A stretch of DNA of 64,000 nt from Scilla litardierei. Taxonomy: Eukaryota > Streptophyta > Magnoliopsida > Asparagales > Asparagaceae. The stretch lies in assembly GCA_030789695.1 (NCBI GenBank), contig CM061139.1, positions 2,185,878-2,249,877 on the forward strand, in the 5' to 3' direction. Positions 10,627-22,073 of this stretch are shown one piece after another. Each line of letters begins with the position of its first letter. The first letter of the stretch is position 1. The notes below the pieces were generated by a model, which saw only the letters and a program-made list of their open reading frames with translations, did no database searches and was not told where the DNA came from. The translations under genes and the position numbers were made by a program.

Positions 10627-10664
10627 AAATTCCGAGGACGGAATTTTTCTTAAGTTGGGGAGGA
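10627..10664 (+). other. Gy2 pre-PPT hairpin and polypurine tract
   Basis: A perfect 8-bp stem, AAATTCCG-AGGA-CGGAATTT (10627-10646), precedes the tract AAGTTGGGGAGGA (10652-10664), which abuts the 3' LTR. The tract primes plus-strand synthesis. Confidence 0.85.
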
Positions 10665-13050
10665 TGTAACGACTGCTTTTCATGTAGCTGGATTTAATAT
10701 AATATAATATATGTTTTGGTGGATTTTCTCCTCTTGTGTGGTTTTCGTCTCCGTAGTTTCATTTTCGATCGATTCGTCGTATTTTCTCGCTTCTTCCTTA
10801 GGATTGTCGATTTCGAAGTAAGTCACTCGTGACGGACTTCATAACGGTCGTATCTAACTGTTAGATCAAGCCTAGGAGTCTTAGGAATCGATCCCGGGGC
10901 CCCGCGCTCCGTATCGATACTTTTGGTGCTCATTAGCCGGTGTAAGAAGGGCCACCGACCGACTAGATGACGATCCAGTCGGTCGGCAATCCTTCTTGGA
11001 CCGACTAGTTAGCTTTCTAAATTTCTCAGGAGTTACTGTTTATCGTTAGTCGGTCTAAGAACGTTGGTTGACCGACTAGGTTGCAAACTAGTCGGTCAGC
11101 AATGCTTCTTGAACCGACTAACTCATCATATTATTTTTGTATCAGTTACTGTTTACTCTTAGTCGGTCTAAGAACGTTCATCGACCGACTAGATGCTAAA
11201 CTAGTCGGTCAGTAATTGTTCATGGACCGACTAACTCTAGAATCCTATTTTCGTTCAGGAGTTACTGTTTGCACTTAGTCGGTCTGCGTTGGTCGACCGA
11301 CCGACTAGTTGCCAAACTAGTCGGTCAGTGGTTGCTCTTTGACCGACTAACTAGTGTTAAAACCCTAATTTCTGGGCAGCCGCCAGCCCAACCTATTTAA
11401 ACCCAACCCAAACGACTTCTTCTTCTCCAACACGACCCAAAACCCTAAAAACTTCCCCCTTCAGCCCCCATCTTCCTCCAAGCTCCATTTCTCCATTCCA
11501 AGCCCTAGAATCATCATCCAAACCATCCATTCACTCCATCTACCCCTCATCTTCCCCAAAATCTCACCAAAACCCATCAAAATCCCCAAATCCCCCAAAA
11601 CCCTAGTTTCCCCAAACTTCTCCAATCTCTTCCAGATCTGATCCTAGGGTCCTCCGGAGTGTTTCTTCCGCCTCCTCTCGGTAAGAAATCGTTCTACCGT
11701 TGTTTTCATAACTTATTGATAATTTCGGTGAAACCCAAATTAATTTCATGTGTTTGATGTTTGTCTCCCCCAAAACAGCGATTTCCCCGTAGATTGACAT
11801 CCGTGTGACGAAGTGGTCGTCACCCCCGGTGCTAGGCAAGTGAAACTTGCCACTTAGGGTTTAGGCCATTTGCTTGTTGTAGGCGTAAAAGAGGCTAGGC
11901 GACGAAATGATACTCGCCTAGGCGCAAATTGGGGAACTAGCTTGACAACGAAGCTAGTTCCGGCATTTAGCATGTTGCACAATTTCCATGTCATGTTACT
12001 TTCAATTAACGGTACGCGAATATGTTCATGTCATTGCATTTCGCCTGTCACGTTTAATTTAATTAACGGTACGCAAATAAATTGTCATGACCTCGCATTC
12101 TTTAAGTGTTGCTTGATTGCGTAGCTTTGCTACGACACTTGTGTTCCTGGCTCGTGACCAGAAGCGAGCATAATGAGTTGCTAACCCCAACGCTCGAAAT
12201 GTATTGAATTGTGAACTAAGAATGCGAGCTCAATGTGCGGGGCAACCTCAGGCTCACTAGCTGAGCTCAATGTGCGGGGACCCCAGGCTCCATATCGTGT
12301 GGGTATTGGGTAGTGTTTAGTGCCGATCGGTCTGAAATGCTATGCCATTCAGCGAATGGCGTAAACACCTACAAAATGTGAATTGATTGAATTGATAGTA
12401 GCTTGGCTACTCTTGTCTTGTCCCGATGATTGTTCTCTTGTACAAATTGTCTTGCCATGTTTTAATTGTGCACCCATGTTATAACTGCCATGTCATGCAT
12501 ACTAAACTGCTAGGTTGCTAGATGCCTCACTTTCAGTTTCCTTGCCCAAGTCTTTTTAGACTTGCTGACATGTGCCCCTTTACTCTTTTGGGTGACACAT
12601 GTTAGACCCTGAGCCCGAGTACCTCGTTGAGGACGAGGTGTTTGCTGACGCTGAGCCCGAGCTTGTGTTTGACGGGGAGTACGTGGACACTGGGGACCAG
12701 TCCTAGTGTCTTCGTTGTGTTTTACTTTTGTTAAACAGTTGTTTGTTATCGGTGCGTAGCACCTATACTTTGTGGTTGTCGTTGCTTTTGTTGGCCTTGT
12801 TCTGGGCCTTTAGACTCTTTTCTTTTAGCCTGGTGGCTTTTCTGGATGTTGGACTTTTGTTGATGTTGGGCAATTTGTGAGATGTGGAATTTTATTTCTG
12901 TCTCGCCTTGTGTTATTATTGTTATTCTGTTGTGGTTACAGGGACCTGTTGATGTATTGTGGACGCTTATCGGGTTTGGGGCTTCACAGCTCCACTCTCG
13001 TGCGGACCTTTTCACGTCTCGCCTCCATTTTAGGGAAGCGGGTCGTGACA
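10665..13050 (+). repeat. Gy2 3' LTR
   Basis: 2,386 bp, nearly identical to the 5' LTR and lacking its 12-bp duplication. It is followed by target duplication AATAT (13051-13055). Confidence 0.95.
10953..11352. repeat. GACCGAC/GTCGGTC palindrome array (3' LTR)
   Basis: Copy of the 3728-4127 array with the same unit order and spacing. Confidence 0.9.
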
Positions 13051-13055
13051 AATAT

Positions 13056-14171
13056 CTTGAAAACTGAGAGTGAGAATGAGGAATGTATCAGTCCTCCTAA
13101 AGGAGGGTGACACGGGTTTGGGGGAAAACGGGTAAACTTTAGGAGTTAAGGAGCGGACGTATGAATTATGATTTCTCGCCCGATGTGTTGCCCCCAGAAG
13201 GGGAGTTGGAGAGGGCTAGAGAGGCCGCTGGTGTACTCGTGATGCACCATGACGGTAACTGATGGTTTCCTCCGTTTGTCCGATAGAAAAACCGAGCTGG
13301 TCTCGCTCCAGTACCTTGCCCCGTTCGGGTACGGAGTTGCGAGAGGCCCCTCTGGTGCTCGTGTTGCTGGTTGGGGTACCACTTTTTCACCCACCCTGGG
13401 TGAAGTCCGCCTCCTTAGCGTTCTACGGTTTACACGGGTTCCAAATATGTGAATCAACAACTTATAGTAGTTGTCTTTAATTTATAAATGTTGTTATCTC
13501 ATGTCTCCTTATTTTTGTTTACTTTAATGCTATTGTCCCATGGTAACATGTTCTTACGCTTCCTTTCAATAGCTGCATTTCATAATATGGTTTCATATGC
13601 ATGTTTTGCACGTTCTCATAACTAGGTTCGCATGTTGGAATGTGATTACTTTTACGCACCATGAACCTTACTTGTTAGACTACACTCCCTAGATAGACAG
13701 ACTAGTTCTAAAACTGGGTTCTGCTAGAGTGTTAGGAGTTTCTACTGGGTCACGCGTTGACATGTCCCCGTTGACTTTCAGGTCATATGAGTTGGAGGTT
13801 GGAGATAGCGGCTGGAGCTTCGGAGTTGGTGATCAGTTGTAGTATTGGGTGGTGAGGGGTGTGATGAGAGACTTGTACTTTTTGGTGTTTCTTTTCGGGT
13901 GGACCTTTGTACTTAGAGTTGTGAATATGAAGATGTTGGTGTATGTATAAGATGTATCCATGTATCAATAAAATGGAATATTGCACTTTTGTTATTTTCT
14001 CAGTGTTTTTATCTGTGATGGAGTTTTACTTGTACTTCACAGCACGTGCGTAGTACCTGCGGTGTTCTTCCTATTCTCTTCTTTGCTTTCTTTCTACGTA
14101 ACACTCGCCTCTTCGGGAATACCTGATACGGATTTGTACTTATCGGGTATCCCGGAGACCGGGTCGTTACA
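13056..14171 (+). repeat. Gy1 3' LTR, right segment
   Basis: Continuation of the LTR begun at 1781, ending GGGTCGTTACA. A polyadenylation-like AATAAA is at 13967-13972. No coding capacity is evident. Confidence 0.75.
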
Positions 14172-14562
14172 GGTGTTGCTCGCGTTGGGATGCGGTGCGG
14201 TTTGAGAAGTGGTTCAGGTCGAGACGAGGTGCTGCTCAGGACGCGGTTCGGCTTGGGAGAAGCTGCGTGGGGCCAAAGAAACATTGCTAAAAATGACGAT
14301 TCGTATTCTGTGGAAACGAAGTGAAAGATATTTAGTTTAATTAAACATGCGTTTATAATTACAAATAGGTTGATAGAGTTATCCTTAGGGGTTGGTCGGA
14401 CCCAACCCTGTGATAGTAGAGATTCTGGCCAGGGTTTGTTCTCTTTAGGACTAGATTTAAAATAGTTTTGAATCTATTTTTCGCTGCAATTTTGTTTTTG
14501 TCGTCCGACCGACTTAGGCCAGACGTCGATTTTATAGCCTTAAGGACCCAGAAAACCCTTCA
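14172..14562 (+). repeat. CoA 5' LTR, right part
   Basis: It aligns with the right third of the 3' LTR (about 30950-31343), including the GGGGTTGGTCGGACCCAACC block and the end AAAACCCTTCA. The left part lies beyond Gy1, outside the window. Confidence 0.85.
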
Positions 14563-14563
14563 G

Positions 14564-14579
14564 TGGTGTTAGAGCCAGG
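14564..14579 (+). other. CoA primer binding site
   Basis: TGGTGTTAGAGCCAGG starts one base after the LTR. It is a degenerate form of the tRNA-iMet complement TGGTATCAGAGC. Confidence 0.75.
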
Positions 14580-16045
14580 TCACTTGATCTATTGTTTTTT
14601 GCAATTATAAAGTGTATATGATGCAGCATGTTTCTCCATCAGATGGAGGTTTTAATTAAGCTATAGTCGTTTCCATTGTGATGGTTTTATTTTCGAAAAA
14701 ACTGTTTTTTCGAAACTAGATTTATTTTAAATTCATGTGATAAGTTTAAAATTAGATCTCTATTATTATGTGATAATTATTAGATTATTACTTGTTATAA
14801 CTTAATTATGAGATAATTTTAAGTTGCAAGTGTTTTGGCCAAAAATTTATGTAATAAAATTTTTGTATATTTAATGGTTATATAATATTTCTTGTTAATT
14901 ATGCGATAATACAAGAAGTACTATTATGTTAGTCATTAAAAGCTTTCTGAAAATTATAAGATAATTTTTGATCGACATGCTATGATTTAAACTAGTTTAA
15001 ATGCCTAATACATGATTAGGATATCACCCTAAAATTCATTCCTTATAGTTGATAAGGACATTAATAAAAGTTATTAACCAATTCTAACAATTTCAAATTT
15101 TAGGATTCGACTAGTTGATAGGATTAACTAGTTTTAATGAAGCCATTTCAAGTCGATGGCACATATATGAATAAATTAGTATCCTTCAATGGATCATGAT
15201 TCGGTCTAGTGTTTTTTTACTAGTGTTGTGGATCGCCCTAGCTCGACTGGGGATAGTGATCCTGACCTAGCCAAATCCCTTGCCGTGTTCCGCTGGACCG
15301 CAAGGATGCGAATTATGATTATGTGAAACCATCGATTACATCTAGTCAATCACGTTTAAAATCTTCTTCAAGGTTAGCTGTAACCCTCCTTGTTTTAGAG
15401 GTTGGCAACTATATGTTCTATGTTATAGATGTTGAGCACACTCATGCTATGTCATAGCTACTTTATGGAAACCAACTTCTCATTACATGAGATGTAGTCT
15501 AGACTTAACCCAAACCAACACGTCGTGCCCATACACCGAGCACCGGCGTAAGTTAGGCTAGACACGAAAACAAGGGTCTGACTAAACTAGTCATTGTGAT
15601 TTGGATGATCACACTAATTATCATACGTGGCTAAGGGTAAAAATCAATAAGGGAATCATATATGATATGATTGATGAAGAGTCAGCTGCCAATCGCATAG
15701 TCAAGCAATTTGTTGAGCACACTCAAGGTTGTGAGACTCAAGGTGGTTGGATCCCTTTTCCACTAAATTTAATTAATTTAAATCGTTCATTATTATGGCT
15801 AAAAATGATCGCAAAAATAGTAGGAGGATATAGTTAGATAAAAGCCATTCTATCTATATTTAAAATTGAACATATGCTAAACTATGGTAGTTCTATGTTT
15901 ACCAATGGAATCCAAAACATAATATCTTAAAAGAATAAGTTAACTGGTCAAAATGGTTGGTTAAAGAAATATCAGCTCAAATTCTAATTGATAGACTAAA
16001 CTATGTTCTCACTGACATTAAAAATGTCCTTCTTAGCACATGCTT
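14580..16045 (+). other. CoA internal region, eroded 5' part
   Basis: AT-rich sequence where gag is expected. Only a short frame at 15601-15837 (MDDHTNYHTW...) hints at coding and I cannot assign it. Blocks match CoB at about 18100-19260. It ends in TGCTT (16041-16045), the left target duplication of CoB. Confidence 0.6.
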
Positions 16046-16329
16046 TGTAGAGGGATTTGCCCTCAGATCATTTTTATTTGATGTAAATGATAATTTAAGC
16101 TTAGATAGGGACTTTTGCATTTGATGCAAACCGGATTAAATGTGTCGTAAATAGTTTACGACAATATTTAATGATATGAACGCAAGGAAAAGTTCACGGG
16201 TAAGACGGGAATGTCCCGGTCTAAACCCAGGTTCGAACGGCGTCCAAATTGGATGCCAAATGCCCAAGTTACACCCAAAACAGCTTAATGGGTCAGGTCA
16301 GGTTAGACCAGACCAGACTGACCCAGACC

Positions 16330-16500
16330 AGACCATTCGGGTCTGGCCTGGGCGCTTGGCTAGCCAGGGGCCAGCCCTGGGCTTGGGCACCCAGGGCGCC
16401 AGGCGCCCTGGGCCTGGGCCCGCGCCCAGGCGCCTGCGCCCAGGCGCCTACACCTGGTCTGGGCCAGGCGCCCAGTCAGCCCACTTTTGAGCAGTGGGGC
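16330..16500. repeat. GC-rich GGGCGCC/CCCAGG block in CoB LTR
   Basis: Degenerate repeats of CCTGGGCGCC, GCCAGGCGCC and CCCAGGGC, many palindromic. The matching block in the 3' LTR (25385-25630) is longer, so it is length-variable. Pro/Gly/Ala-rich ORFs across it are composition artefacts. Confidence 0.8.
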
Positions 16501-16829
16501 CCACATGATGGGCCCCACAATTGGGTGCAGAATCCTAGGGGCTTAGGTGTTTTTTGACGGCTGATTTTGGACGAAAATCAAGCCTTGGGCTGAACTTTGG
16601 ATGATCAATTGGAGGGTCAAACGGACACCGAGTGACTCGCCGTTTTTTCCTATGCGTTCACCGTTGAACGCCCTTCGTATTGATAGGTTGTATCAATCAT
16701 GGAGCTCAACGGTGAGGGAGTTAAAATTCATTGAAGTTTGCCCTTTGTGAAAGGCAAACTAACTTGATTTAATTAACTCCAATTTAATAGTCCCACATCG
16801 GTTGTGGAAAAAAGGGAGAGTTTGCCGCC

Positions 16830-16839
16830 TATATAAATA
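16830..16839 (+). promoter_or_regulatory. TATA box, CoB 5' LTR
   Basis: TATATAAATA lies within GCCGCCTATATAAATAGG. The same box is at about 25985 and at 30706 in the CoA 3' LTR. Confidence 0.8.
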
Positions 16840-17450
16840 GGGGCCTCCCCCCTTCCTCCAAACTTGTCCCAAGCTCAAGATCTGAGCGTCTCCCAAAAAT
16901 GTTGGAGCACGCTCGGATCAAAGCTTAAATTAACTCTTCTTCTCCCTATATTTCTGCCTTACTCCTGAAGGGCTCTTGCAAAGCCACGAAGGAGTTCGGA
17001 TTCGGATCCGAAATCTGGGCAAAGGCTTTCACTCGCATGAAACTTTCTTCGGCGCGTGGTTGGCTCGGCGACACGAGGATTGCTCGTCTCGGGATGCAGA
17101 GCGGTTCGATGAGCGGTTCGAGGAGCGGTTCGGCGTGGGACGGGGAGCGACTCAAAAGACGATGCGGAACACCTTGCCTGCCCCAAGGCAAGGTTTCGGG
17201 TATGTGTTTTATAAGCATTAGTTTAATTTAATCGCAGTAGGTTAGATCCTTCTTGGGATGGTCAGATCCATCCCGAGTCGGCAAAGATCTTGGCTAAGTG
17301 TCTTGTACCTTAGGGCTAAGTTAAAATGTTTAACTGCATGTTAATTAGATTAACTTGTTTATTTTTCCGCTGCATATTTTTGCTTCCGTGTTCTGTCCGA
17401 CTTAGGACGAGCACGGATTTTAGCCCTGAGGGTCCCCGAAAACCCTTAAG

Positions 17451-17467
17451 TGGTATCAGAGCTTAGG
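17451..17467 (+). other. CoB primer binding site
   Basis: TGGTATCAGAGCTTAGG begins one base after the 5' LTR and matches the complement of the tRNA-iMet 3' end. Confidence 0.9.
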
Positions 17468-20030
17468 TTTGCATAATGATCTAGCACTACGATTTTAGTA
17501 AACATTGAAATGCTTTTAAAATACCTTTATAAAATGTTTTAAAGTTATAAGATAATTTTTAAAATGTTTTTAGATGCCTTATAAAATGTTTTAAAGTTAT
17601 GAGATAATTTTAAAATGTTTTTAGATGCCTTATTAAATGTTTTAAAGTTATGAGATAATTTTTTAAAATATTTTTAGATACCTTTTAAAATGTTTTAAAA
17701 TTTATGTAATATTTTTTAAAAATGATTTTAAAATCCTAAAATTTTTATGCGATAAATATTTTAAGTAACATGCAAACTTTTTGATCTTTTAAAACAAGTT
17801 TTTGTTTTTATGAGATAAAATAAAATGTTTTAAAAATCACATTTTTAAATTTAAATGTTAAATTTAAGTATGCATGCTAAAATTGTTTATTTGATAAACG
17901 TTTTTCTATTTAATTGTTAAATATATGTACACTCTTTTATGCGATAAAATTAGTGTAACTTCATGTTAATGGCTATGCATATGTGTCACTTATTTGATAA
18001 CACAAGACAAACCTCTTAGGTTAGCCATTAAAAACTCATTAAAATTTATGAGATAAATTCTAATGACATGCTATGTTTTAATAAAACATTAACAACACTT
18101 TAAGACCTAATTCCTGATTAGGGTAGTCCCTTTAATGAAAATTTTATTTTAATTGTTATAATATTAAGGATTTAATATAGAAAAGGTGCACCTGATCCAA
18201 CGGATCAGGTGCTAAGACACAAAAAAGGTGGAAAGTACAAGCCCCCACATGGGCTTGTACTCATTGGGTCCCACCTTTTTGTGTCTTGCACCTGATCAAT
18301 TGGATCAGGTGCCACCTGCTCTTCATTAATCCCTAATATTAATTCTCATTAAAGGACTTTGCTTTTAGCGTTGTAAATAAATTTATTAAAATCCTAATAT
18401 CGATTAGGGTAGCACGTGAACCTTATAGTTAATAAGGATTTAATAAAAGTTATTAAACAAATCCTAAAATTTTGAATTTAAGGATTCAACTAGTTAATAG
18501 GATTAATTAGTTGTTAATAAAAGCCTTTTAGTCTATGGCACGCATATAAAAATGACAAGCTTCATTCAATTGACCATGATCCAGTCAATGTGCTTGGCTA
18601 AGTTTGTTGGATCACCCTAGCTAGTCTAAGGGATAAGTGATCCTGGCTTAGTCAATTCCCTGGCTGTGTTCCACTAGACCGCAATGACGCGAATCATGAT
18701 TATATGACACCCTGAACTATATCTAAGTCAAATACGTTAATAATCTTCTCCAAGATTAGACGTAGCCCTCCTTGTTTTAGGGGTTGGCAACTATAAGACC
18801 TGTGTTACAGTTGTTGAGCTACACTTAAGCTGTGACATGACAATCTTATAAAAACCAATTTCTTAAACACATATTATGTAGTCTAAGACCTGACCCAAAC
18901 CGACGTGTCGTGAATACACCGAGCACCGGGGCAAGTCAGGCTAGACGCAAAAACAAGGGTCCGACTAGACTCGTCATTGTGATTTGGATGAGCACACTCA
19001 TGATCACAAATGGCTAGGGGTAAAAACTGATAAGAGAGTCATATCGGATATGATTGATGAAGAGTTATCTATCGATCACAGAGCCAAGCAACTTGTTGAG
19101 CTACACTCAAGGTTGTTAGGCTCAGGGTGATTGCATCTCTTACCAATTTATTTTCGATTAAATAGTTCATTGTTAAGACTTAAAATGATCGTAAAAATAG
19201 TGAAGGATATAGATAGATAAAAGCCATTCTACCTATATTTAATATTGAACATATGCTAAACTAGGGCAAGACTATGTTTACCGATAGAATAAAAAGTATA
19301 ATATTTTAATGGAATTAGTTAACTGGTTCAATATGTTGATTAATTGAATATCAAGTTAAATTCTAATTGTTAGAATTAAATTATATTCTCGTTGACATTA
19401 AAATGACCTTCTAAAAAACAGACTTAAAAAATATGATTTCATTAAGTTCTGGGTCCAACAAATAAATTCACGCTACATGTCACTCGCCTCTATATAGGGT
19501 AGCTTGAACATATAGGATATTCAAAGTATGTTTCTCACTACAACTTGTTGAGCTACACTCAAGGTTGTATGAAAAAGCAATTTTGATCCGCAAAGTTCGA
19601 GAATTCGATCAAACTGTTTGAGTCGAATACGAGTGCATGAGCGGTGCAAGACTATGCATCCCGACCAGATCTTGAGACGAGCAACTTGTTGAGCTATACT
19701 CAAGGTTGCAAAGCTCAAGCGTTTGGATACATAAGATGCTTGCATAGCTATTTATTTATGTTGGATTATTTAATATCTAAATGAGATTTAGAAAAAGAAG
19801 AAGGCACTCCGGAAAGTCAATCGAGTTAAATCGTTTAATTTATCATTAGTAAAGGCATAAGTAGGAGGGAATGAAAATGTGACATATTTTGATGCCATGA
19901 TTTCATAATTATTGTTATACAAAAGGTTAACACATTTTGACGAATGTCGTCACATTGCTTCTGAAGCAATGAGTAATATGTATAACGATAATATATATAT
20001 TAAATGTTAATATATAAATACACAAGATAG
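17468..20030 (+). other. CoB internal region, eroded 5' part
   Basis: Very AT-rich with serial TTTTAAAATGTTTT words near the start. No gag frame is recognisable. It contains the fold-back at 18185-18316 and several copies of the TTGTTGAGCTACACTC motif (19089, 19541, 19682). Confidence 0.6.
18185..18316. repeat. 132-bp fold-back (MITE-like) element
   Basis: The two halves are inverted copies: GGTGCACCTGATCC...AAGACACAAAAAAGGTGG...GTACAAGCCC against GGGCTTGTAC...CCACCTTTTTGTGTCTT...GGATCAGGTGCCACC. Each end also holds its own small palindrome (CACCTGATCC/GGATCAGGTG). It is absent from the corresponding CoA region. No clear target duplication. Confidence 0.75.
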
Positions 20031-20034
20031 TAGC

Positions 20035-21435
20035 AAACTCATATGGCAAAATAGACTAGGCCGCATCGAGAGACTAAGCTTCATAAGTCACATAAAGAGG
20101 GGTCTGACCTCTAGTATTATAGAGTCTCCGGACACTTGTGAATCTTATCCTCTTAGATATAATGGTCGAAACACATCTGTAAGACAGTGGGAGAATAAGT
20201 CGTCGAACTTAGTCTCGTACATATTGATGTACCCGAGTCTAGATTAACCAAAATAAGTTATTCTTATATTTTATTAAGACACGTGTTCTTGATGAAACAC
20301 AAGTCTGATAAAATAAAGAACGAAATGACAAAAGTATTTAAACTGATTCGATTAGATCGAATGGTCAAATACTTAGCTATATAAAATCTTGCGTAATTAA
20401 AAGAAAATATGATTTTCTCTCAGGTCAAGTCTGTTAACACATCGGTGTGTTAAAAGGTATGAATCACACTTAGTTAGACTTGGTGCGATCCATAGCAAGT
20501 GACTATGAGTTAAGTCCTCCCTCTGGGTTAAGACCTAGATAGTTATGCCTAGGTTTTGATAATGTTCTAAGCGGACATTATCAATAAGTTATTCATTAAA
20601 TCGATCATTAGGAAGTTGTATAATTATTCGAATCTCGTGAGACGAAGAGTCGATTAGACATCATAATTGATGATGACTTAGTCAACTTCTAGGATGAAAT
20701 TCGGAGTAGTAACTCCGATTAAAAACTTGATGCAGTTAGAATATGTCCGAGCACGTGAATAAAAGTATGGACTTTAGCTTACGTGCCCAAGGAAAATGTT
20801 TCCTCATTTTCTGCAAGAAAATCTTCAAGTTAGAAGATTGCAGAAGAAAAGAAAATAGTGAAGTACAATCATGTTGGTCGAGAACGGTTTTCATCCTAAT
20901 TCATATAAACGGATTATGATGAAACCGTTTTTGCCAGCAGATGTGTACAGATCTACTCGAACCGAACTCGACGTAAATGCTCATGATGACCATGAAAACT
21001 GGAACATTCGATTATACGTTCGTTTTTCTAAATATGATTTAGACGAACCAACTTACATGAATCACAAAAAGAGTTTTCAAGGTCAGTGGGAGCAAACAAA
21101 TTACATGTGAGGCATCAACGGGATGGAACATATGTTTTGATAAAGTAATCAAAGAGTTTGACACTTTATCAAAAATGATTATGAACCATCTTAAATTAAC
21201 CAGCAACTAATTTAAAATTATTATCGTAAGGTACGATGAACTGGATAAGATCCAGGAAAATAAAATATTATGGATTCCGATAGACCAAGTGAATTATTTG
21301 AATATGATTCAAATGGTTGGTCCAACATGAACATAGAAACCCCTTAAGTCTATAGAGTAGACGGTTTAGCAGATCCACTCACGAAGGCTCTACCACATGA
21401 AGTCTAGAAAGACTTATGTGTAAAAATGGTATAAG
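20035..21435 (+). pseudogene. CoB pol debris (integrase to RNase H end)
   Basis: Fragments in shifting frames match copia Pol. A pre-integrase stretch (RLG...CES) is at about 20055-20180. Integrase fragments include FLMKHKSDKIKNEM at about 20290-20335 and MNHTL near 20461. The RNase H C-terminal motif VDGLADPLTKALP is at about 21360-21400. The RT core, including its YVDD box, is not recognisable, so much of it appears deleted. Stops occur in every frame. It cannot encode an enzyme. Confidence 0.7.
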
Positions 21436-21454
21436 ATACCGAGATAAATGAGCC

Positions 21455-21490
21455 TGAGTGCAAGTGGAAGATGTAGAGAGATGTATGCCC
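21455..21490 (+). other. Internal PPT/LTR-start-like motif (CoB)
   Basis: GAGTGCAAGTGGAAGATGTA is followed by GAGAGATGTATGCCCTC. This mimics the true PPT plus LTR start at 25072-25110, but lies just after the RNase H end, about 1.1 kb upstream of the real LTR once insertions are removed. Confidence 0.7.
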
Positions 21491-22073
21491 TCGAGGCAAT
21501 TTATCTCTGTGTAAACAATACAAACGTCTTGTTCGAAATAACAGTAAGCTGTTTGGTATAGTTTTTTCTAAGTTAATCAATAATGTAGTAAATATTAGAT
21601 ATTAACTTAGGCAAAATCCTGAGACTTTATGCAAAGGTCAAACATGTATCGAGATGAGTATCTCAATCATGGAGAAATGTTTGACCGTCTGTAGCATAAG
21701 TCTGAAAGGGTTCGTGGTCGTAGATGTTTCGAAACAAGGATATCGAAACATCGGATAGACCATTATGTCTTAGTCTTTACCGTATAGCAGTGACGATGAT
21801 CTCATGGTCGTTTGACTTGGCAAAGTCAAAGACGAGACACAAGTGCTCATTAGAGAATGAGTTCATTGAACGATTCACAAGAGTTATCATATGGTTATAT
21901 TGACCAATCTGTCAATGATAACTTTTAGTGATGATAGGCAAGTTGGTCTTTTGACTTGATGTCATTTTACGAACCTGTGCGTGAACGATGCCACTTAGAT
22001 CACTGACCTAGCTTCGAGTCTAGGCATGTCGAAAGGTCTTTGATTGTGTGTCACTTGAAGCATACGAGGAGAG

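Larger units (their letters stand above)
3439..13050 (+). mobile_element. Gy2: young Tekay/Del-like gypsy element
   Basis: A full-length element of 9,612 bp with LTRs at 3439-5836 and 10665-13050, TG...CA ends, and the 5-bp target duplication AATAT at 3434-3438 and 13051-13055. Internal order is gag, protease, RT, RNase H, integrase, C-terminal chromodomain-like region, polypurine tract, which fits plant chromoviruses of the Tekay/Del type. By eye the LTRs differ at about seven bases plus one 12-bp tandem duplication (5' copy, around 4640), about 0.3 percent, so the insertion is recent. The copy is not intact: pol has one frameshift and two nonsense codons, and two GT-AG introns interrupt the coding path. 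Confidence 0.95.
1..14171 (+). mobile_element. Gy1: Ty3/gypsy element, 3' end only
   Basis: This is the 3' part of an older Ty3/gypsy element whose left side lies outside the window. Visible are the end of the internal region (1-1780), with a hairpin and polypurine tract at 1743-1780, and a complete 3' LTR that starts TGTAATGACC at 1781 and ends CGTTACA at 14171. The LTR is split by insertion of Gy2 at 3439-13050. The LTR is followed directly by GGTGT (14172-14176), matching the target sequence in the intact relative LTR near 30955, so Gy1 landed in the 5' LTR of CoA. No pol coding remains inside the window. Boundaries are firm; lineage is inferred from the terminal motifs. Confidence 0.75.
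16046..17449 (+). repeat. CoB 5' LTR
   Basis: It contains a GC-rich block (16330-16500), a TATA box TATATAAATA at 16830-16839 and the end AAAACCCTTAA. Confidence 0.88.

Noticed and set aside
14172..14562. Independent small element
   Set aside because: It aligns with the right part of the CoA 3' LTR and is followed by a primer site, so it is the interrupted CoA 5' LTR.
16176..16557. Overlapping Pro/Gly/Ala-rich ORFs
   Set aside because: Produced by the GC-rich repeat block of the CoB LTR; length and sequence change between the two LTRs.
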